The notes beneath the pieces are model-generated. The model had not been told where the DNA came from, ran no database searches, and was given only the letters and a program-made list of their open reading frames with translations. The position numbers and the translations under genes are program-made. 64,000 nt of DNA from Branchiostoma floridae (lineage: Eukaryota > Chordata > Leptocardii > Amphioxiformes > Branchiostomatidae): the NCBI RefSeq assembly GCF_000003815.2, contig NC_049992.1, positions 10,466,755-10,530,754 on the forward strand. The letters are read 5' to 3'. This document shows positions 45,912-64,000 of this stretch, in pieces (position 1 is the first letter of the stretch; each line of letters begins with the position of its first letter).

Positions 45912-46743
45912 TACAGTCAAACCTGCCCAAGACGACCACCCGGGGGACCGGACAAAAACGGTCGATTTGGACAGGTGGTCGCTGAGAAGAGTATCGACTT
46001 AAAACATGCCCTATGCAAAGTATAACGGTTTCCGTTGTGTTTAATGGCAAATAGCAAGCACACTTCACGCACGCAAAGAAGCGAGGTATTTAATGTCAAA
46101 TACAACACGCACACTGTAAATTGTAAATTTAACCCCAGCTTTTATACGATACAGTATGATATTTGTACACTAACGTTTTAGACAGTGAGGGAACGTTGAT
46201 GCTGTCAGTTACCATACAAGCCTTTATGCGTCGCTGTGTTCTTGATCGCCGTATCTGAAATAACTACGGTGCACCTTTCGAATTCTATGCCCGGTACGTC
46301 CCAATAGCCAAGGGTGAATGTACAGTTGGACAAAAGCACTCACACAGATCTTTCTTTAAAAGGTATGAGCTACACAGATCTTTCTTAGAAATTTCCTCCC
46401 ATATTACAGTAGACTGCCCCATTGACCCACCCATTGACCGCCGCAATCTTTATTCTAAACATAACATCGTAATGGCAGTCAAAATCCGACGCAAACTGGT
46501 CGATTTCGGCACAAAATCGGGCTAGTTATCATCAAAAATCGATGAAAACCTCGATTTTGAAAATGATGCGGTCGTTAAGGGGCCCAATTTAGGCCGGTCG
46601 CGGTCGCGTTGGCCAGGTGGTCGTTGAGAAAAGGTCGCTTAATGCTTACGTCAATAGGAAAAAAAATCGGGACCGAGAAAAAGCGGTCGAAATGGCCAGG
46701 TGGTCGCTGAGAAGAGGTGGTCGCTCGGGCAGGTTTGACTGTA
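45912..46743. mobile_element. Inverted-repeat DNA element, 832 bp
   Basis: Ends TACAGTCAAACCTGCCCAAG and, in inverse, TACAGTCAAACCTGCCCGAG. The motif GGTGGTCGCTGAGAAGAG occurs near both ends in the same orientation, giving a mixed direct and inverted subterminal structure. A TA target duplication is possible. No open frame of note. Confidence 0.7.
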
Positions 46744-48748
46744 GTAAATACCTACAGCGCTGCCTTGCGGACCAAATGATCACTGCTGTGACAATGGGAG
46801 AGCAGAAGTTGATTCCTACCTTGTCTGTGATTGGTCAACATTATTATGTTTTGAGCATTCCCAATGGTAGAACTGCTGTCCAGTTTGACCAATGATAACG
46901 TTTTTATACTTTCGGTGAAATTAATTCTGCCTGTCGAATTATACCCATCTGCATGATCTGAGATTGGACTAGCTTTGTCCAATCACACGAGTGGTAGCTT
47001 CCGTGTGAGCCAATCAATGAAAACAAACTTTCTTCCTCAAATGCCAGTGAATAATGAGATAAGATAATCAACCTAATGCCAACCTCACACAATAATTGAA
47101 ATAAACAAACTTAGTTATTATCCCTGATATTTTCCTACTTTCCAGTCTACCTAATGGCAGTTACTAGTATATGTGACCGAGAACATTCTTACAATTGAAC
47201 AAGGAGTTGTGTTGAGTAGTACACCGCTAGTACTGGGAATAGCTTGCAAGCATTTTCTTTGGCCCTTTGTTGAGTCGTTTTATCAAAAGAAGACCCTTGT
47301 GATTTTCTGCTGGAGAAAAACTTTCAAAAAGAGGTTAAACTTAAAATGTTGAAATTCAGGTTGGTACTTTTATGAAGCCTTGTTTGTAGTTTGGGGACCA
47401 TCCGATTACTACCGGGCCCGCCCTGAAAAAAAATCAAAGGTGGACCCATTTTTAGTCGGATCATGGATGGAATCTTGTGTATGTTGTCTGCCTATTGAGT
47501 GGGATGGTTCGCTATGCCTACTACATTTGTATTGCATTCTAGCCGCTCTGTAGGGCGAATAGGCGGACTTACAATAGCGCCATCTTATGGAAGTCAACAG
47601 CATTACAGGTAAAGCATCTAAACGTACCAGACATATTTGCATCGGGTAAAGAGAAAACAAAGAATATGAGACAATTAACGGTTTTTCATACATTTAGTTA
47701 GAATTTTTTGTTTTTGTACATGATAAATAATTATCATATAGCTACGTATTGCATTTGGTGGCTAGATATCGAACTGATAAGATACAGAATTTCGTTATCG
47801 TTTCCTGCTGTCAATTTCTGTTGTCCCTCACAGCTGACAGGTATACGTAGCTCGCCTGGGGGATCCGAACCAGTGAGCGCTGGTTCCAGTCGTTTGTCAT
47901 CACCTGTCTGAAACACTCCCTACACCCCTGGGGTCCACAGTTAATCGCTTTTTAATACGGTAAGTGTGTGTTTAGCAGAGATGATTATATTCCAGATAAT
48001 CGCATATGTTTTGCGTCAAGTGATGCTAATTCACTGTGGGCGGTGACCCGCATTTAGTTGTCTTCCAATCCCAATAGTGCTCGGCTGTAGGAAGGAAGTT
48101 TGATATAGTGAATTCGAAGAGTCTTTACTAGAACCTTCTTGTATCCCACTCTTATGATTAGGTAGTAAATAAAACCTCCATAGTAACCTTTCTATGTCTT
48201 CCATATGATGCATGTTTTCTTATTACTGTCGTTTCACGATGGATGGCCATTTGAATACTGCTGCGGGGGCATACTCAACATTCAATCCGTTATCTATGGT
48301 GTATTAAGGGTATTTAGGGATCGATATTTAATACCAGGTGTAAAATTATACGAAGGCTGTTTAGCATACTGATGTTGCTGGGGTTGAAATATGATTGTGA
48401 TAATGATGAATATGATTGTAACCACATAATACATTGTACAAGTTGCACGTCATTGTCATAGTTTGTAATTTTTACAGAGGCAATTTCCCTCTGTATATAC
48501 TTTAATTTTATAATGATGTATTAGTGTTGTTTTTCAAGTAACCACCAGTAAGTAGTAACGTTAACCTCCTTGGTGTTACTGTAACTACAATGGTGTGGTG
48601 GTGTCCTCCTTGGTGTCCGCGCATACAACAAAATGCAACAAATTACTTTACTAAATGTTGTCAATTAATCTTTCAACCGGAGAAGAAGACAAAATCTAAA
48701 GCCGTAAAAATTTACACTAGAAATGTAAAAAGATTATAAATGTTGATG
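46744..48748. other. Gene-free interval
   Basis: Nothing supportable as a gene or RNA on either strand. Confidence 0.45.
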
Positions 48749-48971
48749 ACTGTAATTTAATGCAGAAACTTTCGCGCTGGTTTAATGTTCGTGGTTTTCA
48801 CGGTGGCTGCTTCACTGCAAATTAAAAACCACCCCGAACATTTTTCCATGGCAGTTAGAGACTACAGTGCACGGTGCTACCGCGAACTTAAAACCACAGC
48901 AAAAAGTGCTTTTTCCCGCTAACGCGCTACTGTGAAATTAAATCCCCGAAAGCTTAAATGCATTTACAGTA
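48749..48971. mobile_element. MITE of the TACTGTAAATGCA family, copy 1
   Basis: Left GACTGTAATTTAATGCAGAAA and right CTTAAATGCATTTACAGTA form the inverted ends. The inside has CGCGAACTTAAAACCACAG-type words shared with the copy at 55072-55249. Confidence 0.7.
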
Positions 48972-51783
48972 TTCTTCAGACCGGACTTCTTTTCTATAAG
49001 TTTGAGTGTCTAGGAATTATAGTATTGCCATTATGATGTAACATTTACGCTGTTTTCATTCTGTGAGTGTTGTCCCATGCTGCGATTTCGTTTCTTATCA
49101 CCTATGCCTCACATGATGCTCATAATTATTTGCCAAATAAGTCTGACTTGTGATCCCAGTTTGTCCGAAAAGAGGGGAAAAATAGTTAAGCTTAAAGACC
49201 TAATCTATGCTTTTAATTCTTATATTTAGTAATGCAATATTGAGTTATTTTGATCTGAGACATCATAAAATAAAATGTAATGATGCCCAGGTCCTTGTTG
49301 GAATAATACTAGTTATTACTACGGTCATCCGATAGTATTCAAACATTCAACTGGTAATGGCTACACAGCTATGTATCCGGCAGTGTACACGTGCTTGTCC
49401 AGTGTGCGTCAATATTTTAAGATGCACGAGCCTCCAACACGTGACGCTGCCACCACCCCGCGATGGGACCATAGTCCAACCACACACGGTGATTGACATA
49501 AGAAATCAACCTTTGCCCCACTCTCTAGAGAAGCTTATCATGATATAACAGTTCTAGAGTAGGCCGGGTACCTGGCACACCGTGGCTTCAACACGTCACC
49601 TGATGCCTTGAACAAAACAGTTATGTTAGTATATGAGTTGCACCAGTGTCCGTTAGGGTGACATTTGAAACATGGTGTTGTGTAATGGTGGGGCAGGTGG
49701 AGATCACGTGCACATGACATATAGTCTTAAAGTGTACATAGTCTCACCAGACTGAAATATGCTGATGCAACATATACATACCAGACAGTAACACATCATT
49801 GATAGAAACGGGCTTCATTTTTCTAACTTATGTCCGGGTCATTTTCAGCTAATGGATACATTGTACCATGGGCAATAGGCCTTGGTATTGTTGTTGACCA
49901 CTGTATTTCCGGTCATCCCTAATGAGCTGAGTTACCATCCTTACGAGAAAAATGATGCTGGCCTATGCTTTCGGTACCTTTGTCATCTGTTGGAACTCGC
50001 CGTCAGAACGTTCGGCACCCACTCGGGTGATCCCGAGTACAATGTACTAGAACTTCGGGTTACATCGGAACACCAACCTGGGCAGTTTAGACGGGCGATC
50101 CAACAATAATTCCTTGGCCTACCGCCTATATGATTGTATTATGTCTTTTTTTTAAGATAGCAATAAAAAAAGACAAATGAAAAGAAAGGATAACAATTAA
50201 GTAATAATACTATATGATGCCCAACAAATATAATCATAAAGCATTTGATTCAGTACTTGTACACAATGTACATGTACATCATAGATCTTGATCTACAGGT
50301 CATTGACCCCAGCAATCCAGACATATCATGATTTATGAAGGTAGACACTCATTTTGTAAAAGGGAAATCATACGAGGTGTGCAGATGAATCTTGATCCAG
50401 GCTCAGACCCTTAACAGTGCCTCTCATACTGGTGGATACTTTAATAGGTACATGTATATAGCAGTGACGTAGGCTAAGCTATATAGGACTCTGATGAGAT
50501 GGTGCAGCAAGATCAGATGACAAATATTTATGCCGCCAGGGACAGTGGTATTGGTGCAGACTGGTTTTCCACCTGAAAGAACAGTGTTTATTCTGTTGCC
50601 CGATTCAGACTGATTGTGGATCTATATTGGGGCTACATCCTTTGGGTCCAATGTTGGGAACTGTTGTGAGGTACCTGTAGTATAGTTCAGTGTTAACAGT
50701 AGTGAAACAAGTCTTGGACTAAATATAGATGGATCCATAATGGAGGATCACTGAGGCATTAGAAAAAACTACATGTATGTGTACAATTTCTGTAACAGTT
50801 ATGAAATTATAATGTTGCATGTAGTGCATATTACATATAATGCAAAATTCTGGACGTGCCTGTAATTTCTCTGCCACTCAGCATCTATGCTTTATCCTGA
50901 ATAAGATTTAGATTCATCCAATTATGGATGACATAACGCTGAAAAATATATGAGTAATTAACTGCCTTACACAAAAAAAATACAGACCCCCTTGAAATTA
51001 ATAGTATTGACTGCTGATTTTGTGGCAGTCAGACAGTACTTCATCAACCTTACAGCACAATAAAAGCAGCGGCTACATGTACCAAGTGTATTGATTTTTA
51101 GGTGTCCTTTTAGCTGAGGTAGCATTATAACAATTGCTCTTGCTGCTACACACCATCATATTGTGCATGTGCAGCAGGACTGAGATAATCAATAGTACAA
51201 TATGATGAACATGTCATATATGGAGCGTTTTATTCCAATTTGATGATATCTTATACTGTCTGTAGTATTGTATATGGTTTGTTTGTTTCTTGGGAGTAAA
51301 TCTGAAGTTCTGGATGCGTATGTCTCCTTGACCGTTGCCTTAGGAAGAAGTAATTTTAGCACAGATCAGCTGTTGGGAAATGGGGGAAATTATGGAGGCC
51401 TTGAATTTTATTGAGAGAATGGAGACCTGGGACCCTGAGTAGGCAGCAGGCCAGAACAATGAAGTCACCTGTTTCTTTGATTTTTAGCTATTTTAGCCGT
51501 TTTTGCTTGCGTTTCATGGTGGCAAAAGTATGGCTGTTTCTGTGCATTTGGACTGGACAAAGAAAAGTACAATAATAAGACAACCCATCTATCTGATCAT
51601 GTGCCAAGTTATGGAAATGTTTGTTTGCTGGCAATTTGATCATTGCAAACCTTATTTTTCATCTGTTTCAGGACATTTCTCCATTTCCGTGATGAGCTGA
51701 AAGAGTCGTTGACAATTCTTCCTAAGTAAAACACAAGGCGACATCGTGACCCGTGATAGGATGGTGAAAGGAACTTGTCGAAG
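48972..51783. other. Gene-free interval up to SLC45 start
   Basis: No coding exon seen. A 3' splice site (CATCTGTTTCAG at about 51670) 110 bp before the SLC45 ATG suggests that a noncoding first exon lies somewhere in this interval; I could not place it. Confidence 0.4.
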
Positions 51784-54700
51784 ATGTCTTTGGACGAAAC
51801 CACTCCTCTTATTCCTGCCTCGGTCGCGCGGCGGCAGCCCCGGCCACAGAAACACTTCAGCACAAAGACCATCGGCCACAAAACCAACCTTGGCTTCAAA
51901 CCTGGCGTGAGGACTAAAAAGCCACGTCACGTCTTTTCGTACCGCCTACCACCCCCGCCGCCCCCCACTCCAGTCGCATTTACCCTACCATCAGAGGAAG
52001 GGGACGAACCTCCCAAACGGTCGCTATGGCAACTGTTGGCCAATGGCGGCATCATGTTTGGCGTTGAATTCTGCTATGCGTTGGAGATGGCGTTAGTGAC
52101 ACCCATCCTACTTCACCTTGGGGTACCCGAGGAATATTATACGTTTATCTGGTTCATAAGCCCAGTTCTCGGGTTCCTTGTGCAGCCCATACTAGGCTCC
52201 TGGAGTGACCGCTGCACAGCACGCTGGGGGCGCCGCCGTCCGTTCATACTGGCGCTGTCGGTCGGGATTCTGGTCGGCCTAGCCCTGATGATGAACGGAG
52301 AAGACATAGCAAACGCGACCTTTAGCAACAGTCGGGCTGCAACATACGGAGCCATCGTGCTGACGATTGTCGGGAACGTCATGTTGGACTTCTGCGCAGA
52401 CTCCAGCGACAGTCCGTCCCGAGCGTATCTCCTGGATTCCTGCTGTCAAGACGACCAGGACAGAGGTTTAAGTCTGCATGCCCTCATGGGAGGTGAGTAC
52501 TGCAGGAGTGAGGTCCTTAATTAAAGTTAAGAAGAATGTAGCAAAGACAACAAAATGACAGAACCTGTTGATCTGATGATAATGTTCGACTTGTCATTCC
52601 AAAATCTTGGACATTGGTGAATAGTCTCAAGGTGGTAAACATCCCACCCTATGTTAAATGTTCTTGGTGTAAAATTGTTGCCTTTCTTTCTCCCTAGGCC
52701 TTGGAGGAGGAGTAGGCTATGTGATAGGAGGGGTGGACTGGGACCAGACCATTCTGGCTACGTGGGTGGGGTCCAACCTGCGTGTTGTTTTCACCTTTGC
52801 TGCTGCCTCATTCGTGTTGTCTGCCGTTGTGACACTGTTCAGTATCAAGGAAATTCCTCTGGAAAAACAAGACAAAACTGACAGTTCACCTGGACATGTT
52901 GACCATCGTCTAGCCTCGGTCGTGACTGACGTGTCATCCATCCGTTCCCTCAATCCCACAACCCCTCCAACCACCCCTGTGTTCAACTATGGTGCAGTCC
53001 ATTCAAATTCAATAAACTGTGATCAATCACCAGATCTAGAAGATCATCAAACCACTAATGATGGGAACACCTCAGCCAACTCCGAAGATGATACTGTGGC
53101 AGATCTGAAGCAGTTTCAGACAAAATCGCGTAAACAGCAAAAGAATATAGTAACAAGCACGTACCGGCCGTTGCGAAGATCTAAATCCATGCCGGGTGAC
53201 GAAATAGCAAACGTGGCAAAGTACGTCGAAGAGGAGAAATACTTTACAGACGGCTACATAAGTGAGGATGAAATTCCAGAAAGCTCCCGCGAAGGAGAGC
53301 AGGCAAATAGTCTGGCTAACTTAGATCTGAAGGAGAATGACGATCGTCCCCGTAGTGTTAGCTTCAGTGAGGAGATTGCTACCTTATCACTAGGTAATGG
53401 TGCAGCACATGCAGGTAGCAGAGAGAGTTTTGACTCAGATGGTGATGAAACCGATGAGGAACTGACAGTGAGAATGCTGTACATGGCCATCATCAAGATG
53501 CCCAACGTGTTGAAGAGACTGTGCTTCTGTCACTTCCTAGGATGGCTGGCTATGGAAGGTACATCAAAGTCTATTGTTTAAGGTAGTCAGTGATACATGT
53601 AGTAACAGTTAAAATTTAATAGTTTCTGTAGTAGAAGTATTAGCTGGACTCAGTGCTACAGGTCTAGTGCAGTTGTGTATCAGTGGAGTTTGTAGTTAAT
53701 CTGGGGTCGTGTGGCGCAATTGACAGGGTGTTCGAGTCACAACCCAGAGGTTATGGGTTCAAATCCGTTGGTGATTCACCAATCTTGTGCCTTTGGGAAA
53801 GGCACTTGACACAACTTTCCTCACTTCACTCAGGTGAAAATAAATACATGTACCTAGTTTCGTTCAGGTGGTTTACCGGGTATGCAAAACAAACAAATCT
53901 TTCTGTTGCACCTTAGAACACATGCAGATATTTGGCTTTGTGTGAGATTACTTACTCTTTAGATATTGGCAACAGAGTGCCAAACTTCAGACTCATCTGT
54001 GCAATGTTAATCTCTTCTCCTTGCAGCCATCTTGATGTTCTTCACAGACTTTGTGGGACAGACCGTTTTCCATGGCACTCCCACTGCAGATCTCGGGACG
54101 TCCCCTTATGACAACTACAACAGTGGTGTAAAGATGGGGTGTTGGGGACTGTGTATCTATGCCTTCTCCTCTGCCATCTACTCAGGTGATTAGGATCAAT
54201 AAAACTGATTTTTAGTAAAAGTAGAATAGTCTGATTACAATGTTCTAGTTGTATGAATGATAGGTGTAATTCATGGCGTTACAAACACCAAGTTTGTTGG
54301 TATTGCTCTCTCTCTTCTGTGATGGGCAGGGATATGATGGACATTAAATAAATTTTTTTCGCTCCTTTTTTGCATGTGATTTAAGCATCTTTAACCATTG
54401 TATTATTTCTGATATCCAATCTGGCAACAGATTACTGTAAATGCTTAAACTTTTATTTCACTGTATAGGAAGGAGAGAAAAATGTTTCTGCAGTGTTTGT
54501 TGCTTACGACATACATGTACATAGTATTATGCTATGTTATGATTTTGTGGCTAATTTTTTTAAGTTAACTTTTTAAGTGTTTCTTACAGTGTGTTGTTTT
54601 TCCCCACAGCACTTCTAGATCCACTGCTGGATGCAGTCTCTGTTCACTCAGCATACTTCTTCGGATACCTCGTGTTCTCCATTGCTGCAGCATTGTGTGT

Positions 54701-55532
54701 GATGTTTCCAAACACCTATGTCGTTCTGAGCATGTGTGTTGCATTTGGTATCTTGTTTGCCACCATCTGTACTCTACCGTACACCGTACTATCAGAATTT
54801 CACCAGAACGCAGAGGTAAGCGTTGGCATGGACTGGGATGTTTTCAAGTAATGCATGCAACTTGGCATTGATGGAGGTAAATTTTGCAATGTGTGTAAGG
54901 ATGATTAATAGATAAGCTGTTGATGTTTCTTCAATTGTCCTTTTCACTTTCTTTAAAGGCCACACCTAAAAAAGTGACCAAAATAGTTGATTCAGAATAC
55001 TTCACACCAGAAAATTCAGCATCAGTGTCCATGTGGACTGTCTCTTGTTCAATGCAATGGTTTTTATTGCTTACTGTAAATGCAGAAATTTTCGCAGTGG
55101 TTTTATGTTTGCGAGGCAGTCTTACCACGAATTCAAAACCACCGCGAACCTAACAGTGTGACTACAGTGTACTTAAAACCATAGCGAACTCTCTCACTTT
55201 CCCGCTAACGCGAAATCAAATCCCCACGAACTTAAATGCATTTACTGTATCTTCTTCACCCTCTCCAGTTTATACAGGACAGCCCAGGGAACAGCAAGCG
55301 TGGGTTCGGCCTGGACACCTCACTGCTCAGCTGTCAGATATTCCTGGCACAGATCGTGAACGCTGCCTGCCTCGGACCACTCATCTCAGTCACTGGCACT
55401 GTCAACGCTGTCCTGTTGTTCTGCTCAGCCGTTGGATTCGTCGGCTGTTTCTGGAACGCGATGTTTGTTGTGTATGAGTTGCCAGGGAAGGACGAGAACA
55501 TTGAAGAGAAGATGCAACAAGTGGTCTTCTGA
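51784..55532 (+). CDS. SLC45-family sugar/H+ symporter-like transporter
   Basis: Five coding exons: 51784-52492, 52698-53558, 54027-54185, 54610-54815, 55269-55532. They total 2199 nt, 732 residues, all GT-AG and in phase. N-terminal cytosolic region of about 85 residues with six prolines in a row (RLPPPPPP). TM1 has NGGIMFGVEFCYALEMALVTP. The major-facilitator loop 2-3 signature is GSWSDRCTARWGRRRPF (138-154), in the form typical of SLC45 and plant sucrose carriers. A very long central loop (about 230 acidic and Ser-rich residues, exon 2) separates TM6 from TM7 (AILMFFTDFVGQTVFHGTP). The length and long loop fit the SLC45A1/A4 branch rather than A2/A3. Known family role: proton-coupled sugar uptake; substrate here is inference. 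Three exons carry the second TM bundle. Confidence 0.87.
53702..53870 (+). mobile_element. tRNA-derived SINE in SLC45 intron 2
   Basis: Polymerase III A-box-like GTGTGGCGCAATTGACAGGG and B-box-like GGGTTCAAATCC at proper spacing, then a body with TGTGCCTTTGGGAAAGGCAC and TTTCCTCACTTCACTCAGGT. That body resembles a conserved SINE core seen in several deuterostomes and molluscs (recollection). Confidence 0.75.
55072..55249. mobile_element. MITE of the TACTGTAAATGCA family, copy 2
   Basis: Ends TACTGTAAATGCAGAAATTTT and CTTAAATGCATTTACTGTA (inverse match over about 13 bp). Shares inner words with 48749-48971. It stops 19 bp before SLC45 exon 5. Confidence 0.8.
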
Positions 55533-57027
55533 TTAAGTCACGTTTGATAAAAAACAAAAAAACATGGCCTCCTAGAAACATGTGACGGCACATTTGGGAC
55601 TGTTGACAATCATTTTTTGTCACATGGCAATTGCATTTTGTGTGGTCATCACAAATGATGTGGGCCATAACAATTCCATGAATCTGTTCAAATATAAACC
55701 TGTAATTCATGCGCAACACTGATATGTACAAAGTTATAAATTTTATCCAGGAATCTACGCTGTACAAATCCTGTGAACTTTCATGATGCCATATATAGTA
55801 TATTCTGGGAATTAAGATTCCCAACAACTTGACAAGAGTATAGGAACCTTTTATACATCTAGTAGTTACTGTACGAGTCATGAGCTCAGTTCTGACATTA
55901 AGTTGTTAACAGTATGCATAGGACTTTTAGATGCAACAAGATGCTTTTTGGTGCAATTTTAATCATGAGTCACTGATCCAGGGGTTTGTGATATTGTCAC
56001 ATTCAATAACAAACACATATGGTTATGCAGATTATATCAAATGTGCAATAGTACTTGAATGTATTAAGTCGGAAATGTTGTATTATGATAAATCAAGTTA
56101 GCTATTGTATGATAGTTCCTGTACAGTTCAGGAATGAGTATATGTAAATCAAGGTGGAAGTTATGGTGATTGATGAAACTTTTCACCTTCATGTAAAAAT
56201 CTGCACATGAAATTTATTACTTCACCATAAGTTAAAACTGCCAAATAAGATTTTTCTGTGAGGAGGTTGATAGAAGATATGGGGGTCATGCAAAAATTCC
56301 AACATTAAATAATAGCATTAAAGTTATATTTATGAAAGTTTGTTATAACTCTTCTTTTTTCACATCTAATTGTTGCCAACTGTTAAGATCATTACTTTCC
56401 TATAACAATTCAAAATTGGACTCAGATTTAGTATTGGAATGACCATTTTCCATCACTTTTACTAAGTGTACTCTTCATTGGTCCAATTGGGGACCAATAG
56501 CAAAGACCTTTCAAATTCCACTCTTAATTAAACCTACAAGTTACTACAACAGAACATTTTTAACACTTCACATTTGGGCAACACTTTGACTACATACACC
56601 AGGTCCAAATCACTAGATTTATGTATCATAATGTCCGTAATAGAGACCAAAGAAACATGACAGACACAAATGGTATCTTTAATGAATCAGCCACAGAAAT
56701 GTCATTGCAGCACTGCAAACTTCACCAAAGCACTTCACCTTAAACAGTCTCAGACTGAACGTTCATTTAAAGTTCTTCCTACAAAATCCCATACCCAGAT
56801 ATTCTGTTGCTTTTAGCTATACAAGTCACAGTTTCTTCACACAAGTCTACAAGAACAGATAATAACTTTGCATTCTCTTAATACTATGGCCTTAACATAT
56901 ATCTATGTTGGCCTAAATTATCTGCAAGCAATGTCTTCATCGGATGAAATTAACGTCACTAGTTACACAATTCTTTTATGTCATTAGGTGGCTGTTGTCC
57001 ATGTGCTGCACGTAAGACAGTTGTGAC
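55533..57027. other. Convergent 3' region of SLC45 and GAPDH
   Basis: AT-rich, no coding exon. Presumably holds the 3' UTRs of both genes: ATTAAA on the plus strand near 56304 and AATAAA on the minus strand near 56218-56213 are candidates, which would make the transcripts overlap by about 100 bp. Confidence 0.4.
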
Positions 57028-62428
<5,401 letters not shown>

Positions 62429-62586
62429 GGCTGATGAGATGTCTTAGGGAAGTACTAACCAAGGAGAGAGAGAGCAGGACCTGAGAACACAAATTGGATG
62501 GTTAAGTTAGTACTAGGAATGTTGGTGCATCCAGTCAAACAGACCAGCGATCACAGAATGTCCCACCGAAGCAGTCCTGTGCTCAG

Positions 62587-62594
62587 CTTTTATA
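62587..62594 (-). promoter_or_regulatory. TATA box of GAPDH
   Basis: Minus strand CCTATAAAAGCTGAG, about 160 bp upstream of the ATG. A start site near 62560 would give a 5' UTR of about 130 nt. A possible longer first exon ends at donor 63597 (GGAAAG/GTAAGA) and could splice to an acceptor at 62480, so two promoters are conceivable. Confidence 0.6.
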
Positions 62595-62639
62595 GGCTTG
62601 CAGTATGACGTTGCAACAATCAATTCTATATAAGTCACT

Positions 62640-64000
62640 CTACATGCTGTTCGCACACACCCCTTTAGGCTTTAGCACTGGAGTACGTGAACAGTGTGTG
62701 GAGCCTGTTGGACTGGTTATGCATGTAGGCTGATGACCTGTGGTTACACTTACAGGGCTGCACACTTATGCTGTCAGCTATTAATAATGGACAGGACACT
62801 GTGTCCTTGCCTGAGGATCAGCCTTTGCTACTTCTCAGCTTACAACCAAACAGGAACATGTATGTCAGTTGTACTGAAGACTCACTCATTTCAAATAGGA
62901 GTCTGTAGAAAGGGGTGCACCAAACCCATGCAATTCACTGATCATGAGAAGATACTGTGCTCAACTTTTCTCTAAATGCCTCTCCTGATTGATTGAATTC
63001 TAGATCGAAATCAATCACTTCAATCAAAGCTAAAAGTAAATCATCTGCTATTTCATATTGAGACGGAAAAAAACATTACTCGCTTTTTGGGTGTTGCTAG
63101 CATCAAGGAGGTTAGCATAATGGTCATAAACTCCATGCTGTGCACACGTGATCATGTTGTATACGTGCACGCTTCCACGCAACTATTTCAGCAATGTCAT
63201 GCCGGCTTTTCCCCACCCAAGGCACGTGGACACACCACTAATCACTAAGATCTGACAGATCACAGACTACAAAATGTGTCTAAGGCTGACAAGGATATTG
63301 ACATATGTCAAAAATCACGAACAGATGCAAGAGAAAGTGTCTAAATATCACACTAGACAAGGGAAGCGATTTATGCAAATGAGGGGCGGGCTCGCCGGCC
63401 GGGTGACCTTCGAGTGGAGTGCCGGCTCTTTTCTAGCCTTTAAATAGGACTTAAGCTAAAGATAATGTCTTCTGCACCTTAATATAAGACTTATTGTCAA
63501 GATTTTGAAGATGTCAAGTCACAGAAACCTCCCAGGCGTCTCCTAAAATTTAGTAAAAACCCACAAATCAGGACAAACTCAGTTTCCACGTCTTACCTTT
63601 CCACCTTGTCAGCGAGGGAAGGGCGCATGCGTGATCAAAAGAGACCACGTGACATTACCAGGTAATTTTATGAAATATGAAAAGACATATCATAGAATTG
63701 TCAAATTTTGAATCATAATATTAAAAGCTTACCAGAAGGTCAAAATAAAAATTGATTTCACCTTTATAACCTTTTATAACCTGTCAAAGTTTGCAACCTT
63801 TGACCTTAATTAAAATCCAACTTTTCGTCGTACCCAGGGTACTCTGTTAGCTTGGTACCCTGGGTCTGAGAGTGTCTGAGATTTGCAGAAGCGGAAGTTT
63901 CAACAACAAGAAAGTACCAGGTATTTTAGAGTTTAACGATGCACTTAAGCTGATTCTAAGTACCTTTATCACATCTGCACATAACTCATATGTTCCCATA
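62640..64000. other. Upstream region of GAPDH to window end
   Basis: No coding exon seen. GGCGCATGCGTG at about 63622-63633 resembles an NRF1 site near the candidate noncoding exon ending at 63597. At 63833-63867 ACCCAGGGTAC and GTACCCTGGGT form a short hairpin. Confidence 0.4.

Noticed and set aside
51775-51783. Start of SLC45 three codons upstream
   Set aside because: It would need a TTG start. The ATG at 51784 is the first true start in frame.

Overview
The window looks like nuclear DNA of a cephalochordate, most likely Branchiostoma (amphioxus). The basis is multi-exon animal genes with GT-AG introns, a dense load of short DNA transposons and tRNA-derived SINEs, and protein-coding genes of animal type (opsin-like receptor, MOLO1/TPM-domain protein, SLC45 transporter, GAPDH). 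No database search was possible, so the genus is inference. There are three assembly gaps (N runs at 16479-16578, 18324-18751, 42773-42872), two of them edged by suspicious G/C homopolymers.

Layout. (1) 1-3135, plus strand: the last six coding exons of an opsin-like class A GPCR that keeps the TM7 lysine. (2) About 3.7-36.3 kb: three imperfect tandem copies of one unit. A full unit holds a noncoding 3' flank, a single-coding-exon GPCR of subtype I (minus), a GPCR of subtype II with a 5' UTR intron (minus), and a six-coding-exon four-TM protein gene (plus). Unit A (about 3.7-16.5 kb) and unit C (about 23.3-36.3 kb) are complete. Unit B (about 16.6-23.3 kb) lacks the four-TM gene, its subtype I GPCR is reduced to a scrambled remnant, and its subtype II GPCR is broken by a 203-bp net insertion. 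The two four-TM genes appear to encode the same 181-residue protein although their introns have diverged. Transposon insertions present in one unit and absent from another give clean empty sites. (3) 38.9-43.2 kb, minus: a five-exon MOLO1-like membrane protein of 445 residues. (4) 43.2-51.8 kb: gene-poor, with a piggyBac-like element, an 832-bp inverted-repeat element and a MITE. (5) 51.8-55.5 kb, plus: a five-exon SLC45-type transporter of 732 residues. (6) 57.0-62.4 kb, minus: glyceraldehyde-3-phosphate dehydrogenase, 334 residues from ten coding exons, convergent with SLC45.

The most notable observation is in GAPDH. The penultimate coding exon exists twice in tandem (57459-57556 and 57680-57777). 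Both copies are 98 nt with intact splice sites and the same phases. Their 32 residues differ at five places while most base changes are silent. Because 98 is not a multiple of three, using both would break the frame, so the pair should be mutually exclusive. That would give two GAPDH isoforms. The other main theme is the GPCR/four-TM tandem array: a small receptor expansion with two promoter types, non-canonical receptor switch motifs and visible steps of gene death.
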